NCBI GenBank assembly: GCA_038087015.1 | Contig: JASBNA010000091.1 | Coordinates: 1-64,000, forward strand | Source of the DNA: Cerrena zonata | Taxonomy: Eukaryota; Basidiomycota; Agaricomycetes; Polyporales; Cerrenaceae | Direction of reading: 5' to 3' | DNA: 64,000 bases | Shown here: piece after piece, positions 22,311 to 32,369 of the stretch | How positions within the stretch are numbered: the stretch's first letter is position 1 | How the letters are laid out: each line of letters begins with the position of its first letter | Made by a program: the position numbers and the translations under genes | The notes under the pieces: generated by a model | Databases searched by the model: none | Seen by the model: only the letters and a program-made list of their open reading frames with translations | Told to the model about the DNA's origin: nothing

Positions 22311-22693
22311 TCATTTTAGTCGATTATTTGAGCTAATTCGAGTAGGAATGCCTCTGTGCGTTGGCAGGAAGAGCAATTACAAGAAATAGTCAAGCATGGC
22401 GGCTCATCAGATTCAGCCAGTGGCCTTTGCAGAGGTGAAGCCAACCTGGGATACTCCATCAACGAACCTGACCCTGGCATCTGATAACGAAGGCGCGGCT
22501 GAATACCAAAGGAACAATAATTGGCGGTACGGGTGTGCGAGTCATGCAGCGAATATCCCCCCAAAAGTCTTCATCTGAGGCATCCCGGGTATACCGACTG
22601 TACACTGACTAGACCAGAAATAGCATGCTATACCTAATAACATACGAGCTGTCCCAACATCCTCATAAATAACTGTACCAAGACACCCTACAA

Positions 22694-22777
22694 CCACTGG
22701 ACAACTGTACACCTGGACAACTGTACACCTGGACAACTGTACACCTGTACAACTGTACACCTGTACAACTGTACAAA
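22694..22777. repeat. 16-bp minisatellite
   Basis: About five tandem copies of a unit near CCTGGACAACTGTACA, the later ones with CCTGTACAACTGTACA. Each copy contains the palindrome TGTACA. Confidence 0.85.
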
Positions 22778-22810
22778 CAACTGTCTAATGCAACGGTGAA
22801 CCCCACGAAG

Positions 22811-22881
22811 CACGTGGTGGGTGGTGTGCGGGCGTTTGCTGTATGAAGTCTTATGAAGCCACCCACACGTGTGTTACGTAA
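22811..22881. promoter_or_regulatory. E-box pair and YRE-like site upstream of cyclin
   Basis: CACGTG occurs at 22811-22816 (as GCACGTGG) and 22866-22871, and TTACGTAA at 22874-22881. CACGTG is the Pho4/Cbf1 core; TTACGTAA is the consensus of Yap-type bZIP factors. All lie 290-360 bases upstream of the cyclin ATG. Function inferred. Confidence 0.5.
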
Positions 22882-23172
22882 GCAGCATGGTCCCAAAACG
22901 AGATCTGTGTTTCAGATAAAGCAGGACAACCACGGGGAAAACGTGGTACACCATTGAAATTGACACCTTTTTTTCAAAAAAATATCAACATTTTTATTAC
23001 TTCGTTATCAGTGAAACACTCCAGTTTGACGGGACCCTAAAAGATTGGGAAATATATAACTAATATTCACTGCGCACAACAGTGTTAATTTCTGGCAGGT
23101 TTTTTTTTTCTTTTTTTCGTGCTTTTTTTTTTCTTTTCTCTCTTTTTGATTCTTGCTAAAACTATTAACTAG

Positions 23173-24453
23173 ATGATTAAGATAATGTCGAGTATGAGTC
23201 CCACCAGAACCATACATGGATCCAGTAGCAGTTCGCCGCTACGAAATGAAAAGATGCTGAGTAGTGAACCTCGATCTCCAGGGATAAGACTAGGGACCTC
23301 GCAATCATCGAATCCATTCACCAAGATTGATCCATACTTGAACCAGTACTTAAATCTACATCCAACCAAACAAAATGAACACCAGATATATTTCAATAGC
23401 ATCATCAAAAGTAAGAAGGTCAAGCAGTATGAACTATATTCCAAGTATCTTGTACATAAATCGCCGTTAGTATCGATTCCCTCACCAATTTCGACATACC
23501 AGCATAAACAAACTCATCAGCAATATATCCATAAAAAAATTAGTCCAATAATACCGGCTAAACAAAGTCTGCAAATACCCATAAGTCAATCACCTAAAAA
23601 AATCAAGCTCACCCCAGAAATAACCCCAATAACGAATAAATTTAATGAAAAAATCGATCAAGTAGAACCCAAAATAGAAAAAGTTCCAAATAATTTCATG
23701 AATTGTTCGATTGATATTTTGATCATACTCATCTCCAGAATGGTACAATCATTAATAACGCTAAATGATAAACAAGTGCCGTCATCGATATCAAACCCGT
23801 ATTCATCAAATGAAAATGCGAAAAAAGTTCTTACTAGATATCATTCAAGAACACCCCCCTCGATATCCACTTTTACTTACTTGACTAGATTATCGAAATT
23901 CAATAATTTTAATCCGGCTACTCTACTAACTACAATCTACTATATTGACTTATTATCGCATAATTATCAACCCTTCTTCACTCTAAACAGTTGGACCGTT
24001 CACCGGTTCTTATTGGTTGCTACCATGTTGGCTCAAAAATCAATGGAGGATTTTTTTTATACCAATGATCATTATGCAAAAGTTGGTGGGGTGGCCATTA
24101 ACGAGTTGAATTGTTTGGAAATCGATTTCTTAAACCGGGTCGATTGGCGATTAATCCCGGCAAAACATTTATCCAACGGTAAAAGATCGATTAAAGATTG
24201 TAAAAGCGTTTTGGATTTATATTATAATCAATTAATCTTATTGATGGGTAAAAATACCAACAGTTTAATCGAAGACTCTAATATCGTCTACACCAATGAA
24301 AAAAGCGATGTTGACGAGGATGACGACGAGTCAATGGATGATATAAATGATGATTTGTACGAACATGATAAATATAATAACCAAGGCTTTGCCATTGATG
24401 GCAGTTCAAGCCCCCATTTGAAAAGAAGTTATTCTAGGTTTGATAATAAATAG
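23173..24453 (+). CDS. Pho80/Pcl-type cyclin
   Basis: Predicted cyclin partner of a Pho85-like CDK. 426 residues from the first ATG (23173). A long Ser/Pro/Lys-rich N-terminus (1-170) precedes the cyclin box, about 175-350. Its family landmarks are RYHSRTPPSISTFTYLTRL, then LLTTIYYIDLLS, TVHRFLLVATMLAQKSMEDFFYTN, YAKVGGVAINELNCLEIDFLNRVDW. This is the Pho80/Pcl6/Pcl7 pattern (SxxxYLxRL... HRFLI... AKVGG...ELN). The C-terminal tail is acidic (DEDDDESMDDINDD). Likely roles are phosphate or glycogen control, but which PCL it represents cannot be decided here. Two CACGTG boxes upstream would fit Pho4 feedback. Confidence 0.82.
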   Translation: MIKIMSSMSPTRTIHGSSSSSPLRNEKMLSSEPRSPGIRLGTSQSSNPFTKIDPYLNQYLNLHPTKQNEHQIYFNSIIKSKKVKQYELYSKYLVHKSPLVSIPSPISTYQHKQTHQQYIHKKISPIIPAKQSLQIPISQSPKKIKLTPEITPITNKFNEKIDQVEPKIEKVPNNFMNCSIDILIILISRMVQSLITLNDKQVPSSISNPYSSNENAKKVLTRYHSRTPPSISTFTYLTRLSKFNNFNPATLLTTIYYIDLLSHNYQPFFTLNSWTVHRFLLVATMLAQKSMEDFFYTNDHYAKVGGVAINELNCLEIDFLNRVDWRLIPAKHLSNGKRSIKDCKSVLDLYYNQLILLMGKNTNSLIEDSNIVYTNEKSDVDEDDDESMDDINDDLYEHDKYNNQGFAIDGSSSPHLKRSYSRFDNK

Positions 24454-24777
24454 ATAAAAGTTTCCCGTTTCACTCGCTCATTTGTAAGCAATCTGTCCCG
24501 TTATGCCCTTTTTCCTATCGGATACCGTTATACCCTTCAATGTCGGATCTAATGGAGTAGTAGTTTACTTTATTGATATCATCGCTCATGAAGAGTGCGG
24601 GCCGGCCGAGACGTCCGTTTTGGGAAGTCTCGCCCGAAGTAGAATGCGTTGCACTTCTGTCAAAAAAGAAATAACGGTATTGCTATTGATGGCCAGCACG
24701 GCTAACCATCCTATATATATATATATATGTCTAAGCACATTCCAGGGTATTTTGTTGGATTAGTTATTCTATAAATC
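24454..24777 (+). promoter_or_regulatory. SNQ2-type gene promoter
   Basis: 324 bases with an alternating TATATA run at about 24711-24728, some 50 bases before the ATG. Two TCGGAT words lie at about 24519 and 24543, and a GGCCGGCC palindrome near 24600. CGGAT-like words may bind Zn2Cys6 drug-response factors; this is inference. Confidence 0.45.
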
Positions 24778-27700
24778 ATGTCTGCAATGGAGCATGGTAG
24801 TTCAATCAACTCGGATGAAAATCCTGCTGATTACCACCCTTCTCATCAATTCGTGGTTGATCCTCAAGCTGAAAATAATGACGATGACTTAGAACAAGGC
24901 GAAAGATTGCAATTGATAAGAACAGTCACTTCCAATCACAATGATGTGTTGGCAAGATTGGAAACATTGTCCAGAGAGTTGTCTAAACGTACTGCCAGTG
25001 ACGGTGAAATCAAAATTGACCCAGAAGACTTTGATTTGCAACGGATATTACAATCAATTTCCCATGTTAGCCACAGACAAGGAGTCAAGCCCCGTTACTC
25101 CGGGATTTCTTTTGAAAACTTGACGCTTAATGGGATTGACCAGTCCTTTTCTTTACAACCAACCATTGGTGACATTTTGAAAGGCCCCGTTTCAATTGTT
25201 CGAAATATCAAAGCTGCTAAGAATACCCCCCATACCGCTGTTTTGAAAAATTTTAATGGTTATGCTAAAAAGGGCGAAATGGTTTTGGCTCTTGGTAGAC
25301 CCGGGGCCGGTTGTTCCTCCTTATTAAAAGCATTGAGTGGTACCGATTTGGATTTATACACGGGGTTGGAAGGTGATATTGAATACGATGGTATCCCCCA
25401 TAAGGAAATGTTGAAATCTTTCAAATCTGATCTTATTTATAACCCTGAATTGGATACTCATTTCCCTCATTTAACCGTCGAAGAAACTTTGAAATTTGCC
25501 ATAGCTTGTAAAACGCCTCGTTTAAGAGTTAATGATGTTTCGAGAAATGATTTCATCAATGCCGGGTTGGAAATCTTGGCCTACTGTCTTTGGTTTAAGA
25601 CATACTTATCATACTAAGGTCGGTAACGATTTTGTTAGAGGGATCTCTGGTGGTGAACGTAAAAGAGTCTCAATTGCTGAAGCTTTGGCTTGTCGTGGTT
25701 CTATCTATTGTTGGGATAACGCTACTAGAGGTTTGGATGCTTCAACTGCTTTGGAATACGCTAGAGCAATTAGAACTTCAACCAATCTCTTGAAGACTAC
25801 CGCTTTTGTCACCATTTATCAAGCCGGGGAAAATATTTATGAAGTTTTCGATAAAGTTACCGTTTTATATAAAGGTAGACAAGTTTACTTTGGTCCTGCT
25901 AAAGAAGCTAAAGCTTATTTTGAAAATATGGGATTCCAATGTCCTCCAAGACAATCTACTGCTGAATTTTTAACTGCTGTTACTGATCCAATTGGTCGTT
26001 TCCCTAAACCAGGTTTTGAAAATAAAGTTCCAAACACTGCTGACGAATTCGAAGATTATTGGTTAAATTCTCCAGAATTTAAACGTTTACAACAAGAAAT
26101 TGCTGATTATAAATCTTCAGTGGCAAAAGATCATACTAAAGACCTTTATCATCAATCAATTAAACAAGAAAAAATGAAAGGTCAAAGAAAGAATTCAAAA
26201 TTCACAATTAATTACATGGAACAATTGAAATTATGTACCATTCGTGGTTTCCAAAATATCAAAGGTGATAAAGCTTATACTGTTACCAAAGTTTTGGCTG
26301 CTTTATGTCAAGGTTTGATTGCTGGTTCTCTTTATTATAATACCCCTGAAACAGTTACTGGTGCTTTCTCAAGAGGTGGGGTGGTTTTCTTTGCTGCTTT
26401 ATATGTTTCTTTAATGTCTTTAGCTGAAGTTTCGGCTGCTTTTGGTAGTAGACCAATCTTAATGAAACAAAAAAATTATTCCTTATATCATCCATCTGCC
26501 CATGCAATTGCAAACACTGTTACTTCAGTTCCGGTTAATTTATTCATCACCATTATCTTTGTGGTTGTGCTTTATTTCTTATCTAACTTGGCTAGAGAAG
26601 CAGGTAAGTTCTTTATTTGTCTTTTATTCATCTTTTTGCTATCTTTAACAATGTCTGCTATGTTTAATGCAATCAGTTCAATTAATAAAACCATCTCGGC
26701 TGCTAATGGTATGGCTGGTATCTTGGTTTTGGCTACTTTAATGTATTCTTCTTATATGATTCAACGTCCTTCTATGCATCCTTGGTTCAAATGGATTTCT
26801 TATATCGATCCTCTTTTATATGCTTTCGAAGCAATTATTGCTACTGAATTTCATGGACGTAAAATGGCCTTGTGATGGTAGTTATTTAATTCCCTCTGGA
26901 CCTGATTATGCAAATGCTCCAAATTCTGCTAGATCTTGTGCTTTTGTTGGTTCGGAACCTGGTCAAACCTGGGTCGATGGTGACCGTTATTTGAAAGTAG
27001 CTTACACTTATAGTTTCACTCATGTTTGGAGAAACTTTGGTATTTTGATTGGGTTTTTGGCTTTCTTTTTATTCATTAACGCTGTGGGTGTTGAATACAT
27101 TAGACCAATCTCCGGTGGTGGTGACCGCTTGATTTACTTAAGAGGTAAAGTACCAGACACTGTTGTTTTACCATCAGAGAAAAACCCAGAAGATATTGAA
27201 AGTAATGGTACTGCTATTGAAAAATCAAACTCTTTGGAAAAATTAAGTGAAAATGGTGATTCAAATAAAAAAGATGAGGCTTTACAAGACTTGAAATCAA
27301 AGGACTTGTTTGTCTGGAAAAATGTTGATTATGTCATTCAATATGATGGTAATGATCGTAAACTTTTGGATTCAGTTTCTGGTTATTGTATTCCTGGTAC
27401 ATTGACTGCTTTAATGGGTGAATCTGGTGCTGGTAAGACTACTTTATTGAATACTTTAGCACAAAGAATTGATACCGGGGTGGTTACTGGTGATATGTTG
27501 GTCAATGGCAAACCTTTAGATATGTCCTTTAGTAGACGTACTGGTTATGTCCAACAACAAGATATTCATGTTTCTGAAACTACTGTCAGAGAAGCTTTGG
27601 TTTTCGCAGCCAGATTAAGAAGATCTAATGATGTTAGTGATGCTGAAAAAGTGGACTATGTTGAAAAAATTATTGAAGGTTCTTGATATGGGCAGCTATG

Positions 27701-29268
27701 CAGATGCTATTGTCGGTCAATTGGGTTCTGGTCTTAATGTTGAGCAACGTAAAAAGTTATCTATTGGTGTTGAATTGGTCGCTAAACCTTCTTTACTTTT
27801 ATTTTTGGATGAACCTACATCTGGTTTGGATTCCCAATCTGCCTGGGCTATCGTTAAGTTACTTCGAGAATTAGCCGCTGCTGGTCAATCTATTTTATGT
27901 ACTATTCACCAGCCTTCAGCTACTTTATTCGAAGAATTTGATCGTTTGTTGTTATTGAGAAAAGGTGGCCAAACTGTTTATTTCGGTGACATTGGTAAAC
28001 ACTCGAGAGTAATTTTAGACTACTTCGAAAGAAATGGTGCTAGACATTGTAATGACAACGAAAACCCTGCTGAATATATCTTAGAAGCTATCGGTGCTGG
28101 TGCAACTGCTGTTGTTGATCGTGATTGGTTTCAAATTTGGCAAGATTCCCCGGAAAATGCTGAAAACATGCGTGTTTTAGAACAATTACTTGAAGACTCT
28201 TCGAAGAACGGTAATGCTGATAGTTTATCTAAGGAAGAAATTAAACAATTACTGAAACCTTATGCTACTCCAGTTTATTATCAATTCTGGCATGTTTTAT
28301 ATAGAAATGCCCTTATGTTCTGGAGAAATCCTGAATATTTGGTGTCAAAGTTGGGCTTAATGACTGTAGCTGGTTTATTTATTGGTTTTACTTTCTTTGG
28401 TCTTAAACATTCTGTTACCGGTATGCAGAACGGTATGTTTGCTTCATTTTTAGCTGTTGTTGTCTCTGCACCTGTTATCAATCAAATTCAAGAACAAGCT
28501 ATTAAAGGTCGTGATATTTTTGAAGGTCGTGAAAAGTTATCCAAGACCTATCACTGGTCTTTGATGATGCTTAGTCAATTCCTTAATGAAATACCATATA
28601 TTTTCTTTGCTGCTGCAGTTATGTTCGTCTCATTATACTTCCCAACTCAAGCTGATACTTCTGGTCCTCATGCTGGTGTATTTTATATGACTCAAGGTAT
28701 ATTTGTTCAATTATATATTTTAAGTTTTGGTTTATTACTATTATATATTGCTCCGAACTTGGAATCTGCAGCTGTCTTGGTTTCATTCTTCTATACATTC
28801 ATTGTTGCTTTTAGTGGTGTTGTTCAACCAACTAGTTTAATGCCTGGTTTCTGGACTTTTATGTATAAAGTTAGTCCTTATACTTATCTTATTCAAAACT
28901 TGATCAGTTCTATTTTACATGATCGTGAAGTTAAATGTGCAGAAACTGAGTTGGCAATTTTCAGACCACCAGATGGTAAAACTTGTCAAGAGTATGCTGG
29001 AGATTTTGTTAAAAAAGCCGGTGGTTATTTAGACGATCCAAGTTCTACTACACTGTGTGGATACTGTCAATACAAAGTAGCAGATGAATACTTAGCAACT
29101 ATTGGTGCCAAATATTCTTACAGATGGAGAAATATTGGATTTTACTTCGTTTATATTATTTTTGATTTGGCTTTTGTTTTAATCTTATACTGGCTTATTA
29201 GATATAGAAAGGGTTCGCTTTTGGCTCCAATCAGAAATCTTATTGCATCTAGAAAGAGAAAAAACTAA
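24778..29268 (+). pseudogene. SNQ2: SNQ2-type PDR ABC transporter, three +1 frame breaks
   Basis: Full-length homologue of Snq2-subfamily multidrug ABC pumps: N-terminal leader, NBD1 with GRPGAGCSS and ISGGERKRVS, TMD1, NBD2 with GESGAGKTT, LNVEQRKKLSIG and LDEPTSGLDS, then TMD2. The frame is broken three times by one extra base each: T at 25582 (within conserved ILATVFGLRHTYHTKVGND), G at 26867 (just after GRKM, in the extracellular loop) and G at 27678 (before LDMGSYADAIVG). The shifts add up to +3, so the last frame equals the first. Skipping them gives about 1495 residues, the normal Snq2 length. No other stop is present. It may be a young pseudogene, base-call errors or real +1 shifting. 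Family assignment is sure; functional status is open. Confidence 0.85.
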
Positions 29269-30004
29269 GTTCGTTTTAATTATGACTGTGCCTATGTTTA
29301 ATATTTAAATTAATGTGTATATATAATAAATATTGTAACAGTCCTGTGGATCTGTTCTTACAAGTTTCGTAGACTAAACCTGCATGTTTCAGAATCTACC
29401 CTTTTATATCTACTTTCGGTTGTTATAATTGTACTTGTTCCCACTGTTGTAACTATATTACACTTTAACTATGAATCTTTCCTATATCTCTTCTAACTAG
29501 ATGATTAATATAAATAGAGACTAATCTCTATTTAGAATGTTAATCATTTTATTCTATTTTCTCCAAGCTATTCTTATCCTAACAAGCCCTCTTAAATATA
29601 TATCAATACATATTTACAGCTTGAACAACACTTAAATATTACAAATATAATAATAATAACTAACATTTTCGTAGACGATTACAAAGTAAAAATTTAAAAT
29701 CACACCTATATTTATAAACACATAATGTGCTGGAAACAACGTATATACTAAAGTAAGGAAAAAAAATAAAGAGTTCAGTGAAACTTGATTATAATCAAAG
29801 TTAAAAAAAATAAGAAATGAAAAATTCATCGTAAGCAGTCATGAAAGATAGTAATTGGTTTATTAAGAAAAAACTAATGCATTAAACCAAATATTAACCA
29901 TGACAACTTTCAAAATATTTCAACAATGATCAATCTCATAATACAGTAAAATATAGAAAAAAAAAACAGTAATAAAGAAAAGTCTAGCAAAAAAAAATTG
30001 ATGT
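29269..30004. other. Convergent AT-rich 3' region
   Basis: 736 AT-rich bases between the 3' ends of the SNQ2-type gene and the phosphatase. It contains a two-part hairpin at 29501-29547 and no gene that I can support. Confidence 0.5.
29501..29547. terminator. Two-stem hairpin in convergent 3' region
   Basis: Inner stem AAATAGAGA (29512-29520) and TCTCTATTT (29525-29533) around a CTAA loop, and outer stem ATGATTAA (29501-29508) with TTAATCAT (29540-29547). An asymmetric internal loop separates them. It could mark transcript ends on either strand; the role is inferred. Confidence 0.4.
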
Positions 30005-31882
30005 TTATTGAGGTTTGAGTAATTCAAAGGAACAGCAAAGAGATTTATCAACACTCATTACTGCACCATAATTATTGAACTCACCACAATAATTAGGAGC
30101 AGAAAAGATTGTAACCAACTTACGTTTATTGAAGAACTCATAGCCATCTTCAACAACCATATGACCTCTGACAATTAAATCCATATTGAATTTTGATAAG
30201 AAATAATCCACATGTTTTTTACCAAAACAATAAGACACCCCACGATCATTTTTAGGCCAATTAGCAAGACTAAAAGATTTAATCAGGGAATCAGGATCCG
30301 ACCATAATAAATCTGCTAGTAAGCCTTTGTCGGGGATATCAGTAGGACGTTTAATATTTTCAATTTGGTTAAAATTGGTTAATTCTGGGGATAAACCTCC
30401 ATGAATACAAAAAATTTTATCGTTGATAGTGGCGGCAATTGGTAAAGTATTAAATACATCAACAAAATTTTTCCAAAGTTTATGAGATCCAGTGATAAGG
30501 GGTAAACGACGTTTACATTCATCATAAAATCCATAAATCTTAGTAATATTTGCTGATTCATGATTACCTCTCAACATGAAGAAATTTTCCGGGTATTTAA
30601 TTTTATAACAAAGTAATAATAACATTGTTTCTAAAGATTTACAACCACGGTCAACATAATCACCCAAAAATAAATAATTTGTATAAGGAGGGTAACCACA
30701 GGCATTAAAGATACGAATCAAATCATGAAATTGACCATGAATATCACCCACGATTTTAACTGGAGGTGATAATCTTAATAAAGTTGGCTGATCTAAAAAG
30801 ATGGATCTAGACTTTGATAAGATATATTTAATTTCATTGGAAGTTATTGGTAACTTATCCTTTGAGCGACGGGAATTTGAAGAATAACCACCCAAAGGTT
30901 TTTTCATACCAATTTCTAATAAACGGTCAATGATTAAATCAATGTCAATTTCCGATTTTTTTGAATTCAGAGGAATTAAAGGTGGAGAAGATGAATTTGA
31001 AGAGCAAACTGAAGAAGAGCGCTTAATCACTTGAGAATCCAAGTCAGCTTTGGCAATAGCTTTAGCTTTTGTAATTGATTGACGTGATAAATTATTCTTC
31101 TTTGGAGAAGCCTTTTTAGGTTCCGGAGTTGATTCCAAAGATCTTTCCACAATTGGTTCTAAATTTTTATAATAATCTGAAACATCAAAATGGGTACCAT
31201 CATTAGCTTTAGCAAAAGCAGCATTAGTGATGGTACCATTAACTGAAACGGTTGGAGAACCAGTAGAGCCAAACGAGGATAGCAGATCTTCATCTTTGGT
31301 ATCATTTGTAGTAAATACCGGTGAAGCCAAAGTTGACGAAGAACTATCTAAAGAATTGCTGCAATCCGGAACCGATAAATTATTATTTGAAGTTAATAAA
31401 CGAGCCATACTAAGATTAATTTCAAGATCCAAGTCAGCATCATTTGAAGAGCTTTTACTTAAACCATATTTACCCTTATTCTTTATATTATTATTTTTGG
31501 GAATCTTTTTAGGTGAACTACCACCAAAATTACTAGATTTCTTTATATCAGAATAAGATTCTGAAAGAATTGATTTCTGATTACTAATTTGAGAAGGAGC
31601 ATCCTGGGTTGAAATGCATTTTGAATTTGAAATGGAAATAGCTTTGGTTAAAGCAGAAGGAGCAGAAGAAGAAATAAAACCACCAGATTTAAGATTTCCG
31701 TCATTTTGAAGGTGGGTTTCAGGACGTTTTGTATAATTATTTGATTGAGATAGCGCGGGCGCTGACTCATCTGGTTCCAAGTCACCAGTACCAGAGGAAG
31801 CAGACAGAGTCAATCCTTGACCTGAAGATGAAGAGGTTGAGGTATTCGGTAGAGCATCATTCTTAGACGGGCTATTCCCCAT
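30005..31882 (-). CDS. PPZ-type Ser/Thr protein phosphatase
   Basis: PP1-like phosphatase of the fungal Ppz/Sal6 group. 625 residues: a Ser/Asn-rich N-terminal half (1-305) and a catalytic half. The N-terminus MGNSPSK is a good N-myristoylation signal, as in Ppz1. Catalytic motifs are intact: [36 protein letters not shown] and SAPNYCGEF. Ppz enzymes regulate K+/Na+ homeostasis, cell-wall integrity and are held by Hal3-like subunits. One oddity is a longer loop after [10 protein letters not shown] ([13 protein letters not shown], about 30470-30515) where PP1 has RYNIKLWK. It could be PPZ1 or the SAL6 paralogue; myristoylation favours PPZ1. Confidence 0.85.
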   Translation of the reverse strand: MGNSPSKNDALPNTSTSSSSGQGLTLSASSGTGDLEPDESAPALSQSNNYTKRPETHLQNDGNLKSGGFISSSAPSALTKAISISNSKCISTQDAPSQISNQKSILSESYSDIKKSSNFGGSSPKKIPKNNNIKNKGKYGLSKSSSNDADLDLEINLSMARLLTSNNNLSVPDCSNSLDSSSSTLASPVFTTNDTKDEDLLSSFGSTGSPTVSVNGTITNAAFAKANDGTHFDVSDYYKNLEPIVERSLESTPEPKKASPKKNNLSRQSITKAKAIAKADLDSQVIKRSSSVCSSNSSSPPLIPLNSKKSEIDIDLIIDRLLEIGMKKPLGGYSSNSRRSKDKLPITSNEIKYILSKSRSIFLDQPTLLRLSPPVKIVGDIHGQFHDLIRIFNACGYPPYTNYLFLGDYVDRGCKSLETMLLLLCYKIKYPENFFMLRGNHESANITKIYGFYDECKRRLPLITGSHKLWKNFVDVFNTLPIAATINDKIFCIHGGLSPELTNFNQIENIKRPTDIPDKGLLADLLWSDPDSLIKSFSLANWPKNDRGVSYCFGKKHVDYFLSKFNMDLIVRGHMVVEDGYEFFNKRKLVTIFSAPNYCGEFNNYGAVMSVDKSLCCSFELLKPQ

Positions 31883-32369
31883 TATATGAGTATCTTACTA
31901 ATTGCCTTAAAAATTAACTCAAATAAACAGCGGCAATAATCTAATTCCAAATTAAAAATTAGTTATACTAGTTATCTCGAACTATAAGGTCTTCTTCAAA
32001 ATGTTAAGCGTCTGATAAACTCTAAACGGAGTATTTCTATTCTTAAGAAGAGAAGACAACAAATAGAAAATTTCGTCGTATTGTATTATCAACTCCCTCA
32101 CTATGAGGCCTCGCTTGTAGCAGCCCCCTATACTTTTTTGGTCTTGTGCACGCCGCTCTTTTTTCTTCTTTCTTTTTTCATTGATGGGGTCGTGTGCGTG
32201 GATAAATGGTCGTGTGCGTGGTTGGGCGGTGCTTAAGCCCGAAGCTCGGCTCCGGTGTTTTTGCAGCCTTCACCAGATTTCTATACGTTTAAATATATTT
32301 ACATATATTTATATATATTTATATATATTAAATGTATTTATATTACATGGTATTGGTGTGTCAATACAA
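31883..32369. promoter_or_regulatory. Promoter of phosphatase / 3' region of ALA1
   Basis: 487 bases between two minus-strand genes. It contains a direct repeat of GGTCGTGTGCGTGG-type words at about 32188-32221 and a TATATTTA-rich run at 32291-32340 next to the ALA1 stop. No gene seen. Confidence 0.45.

Larger units (their letters stand above)
21870..23172. promoter_or_regulatory. Divergent promoter region, Cdr / Pho80-like cyclin
   Basis: 1.3 kb. Near the Cdr start are a TATA box and a CGG/CCG cluster (22058-22111). The middle has a degenerate repeat of about 34-36 bp at 22200-22310 and a 16-bp minisatellite at about 22694-22777. Near the cyclin are two CACGTG boxes, a TTACGTAA site and T tracts at 23101-23150. 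No gene seen. Confidence 0.6.

Noticed and set aside
22316..22900. Small ORFs between the Cdr gene and the cyclin
   Set aside because: They run through minisatellite DNA and show no protein-like composition.
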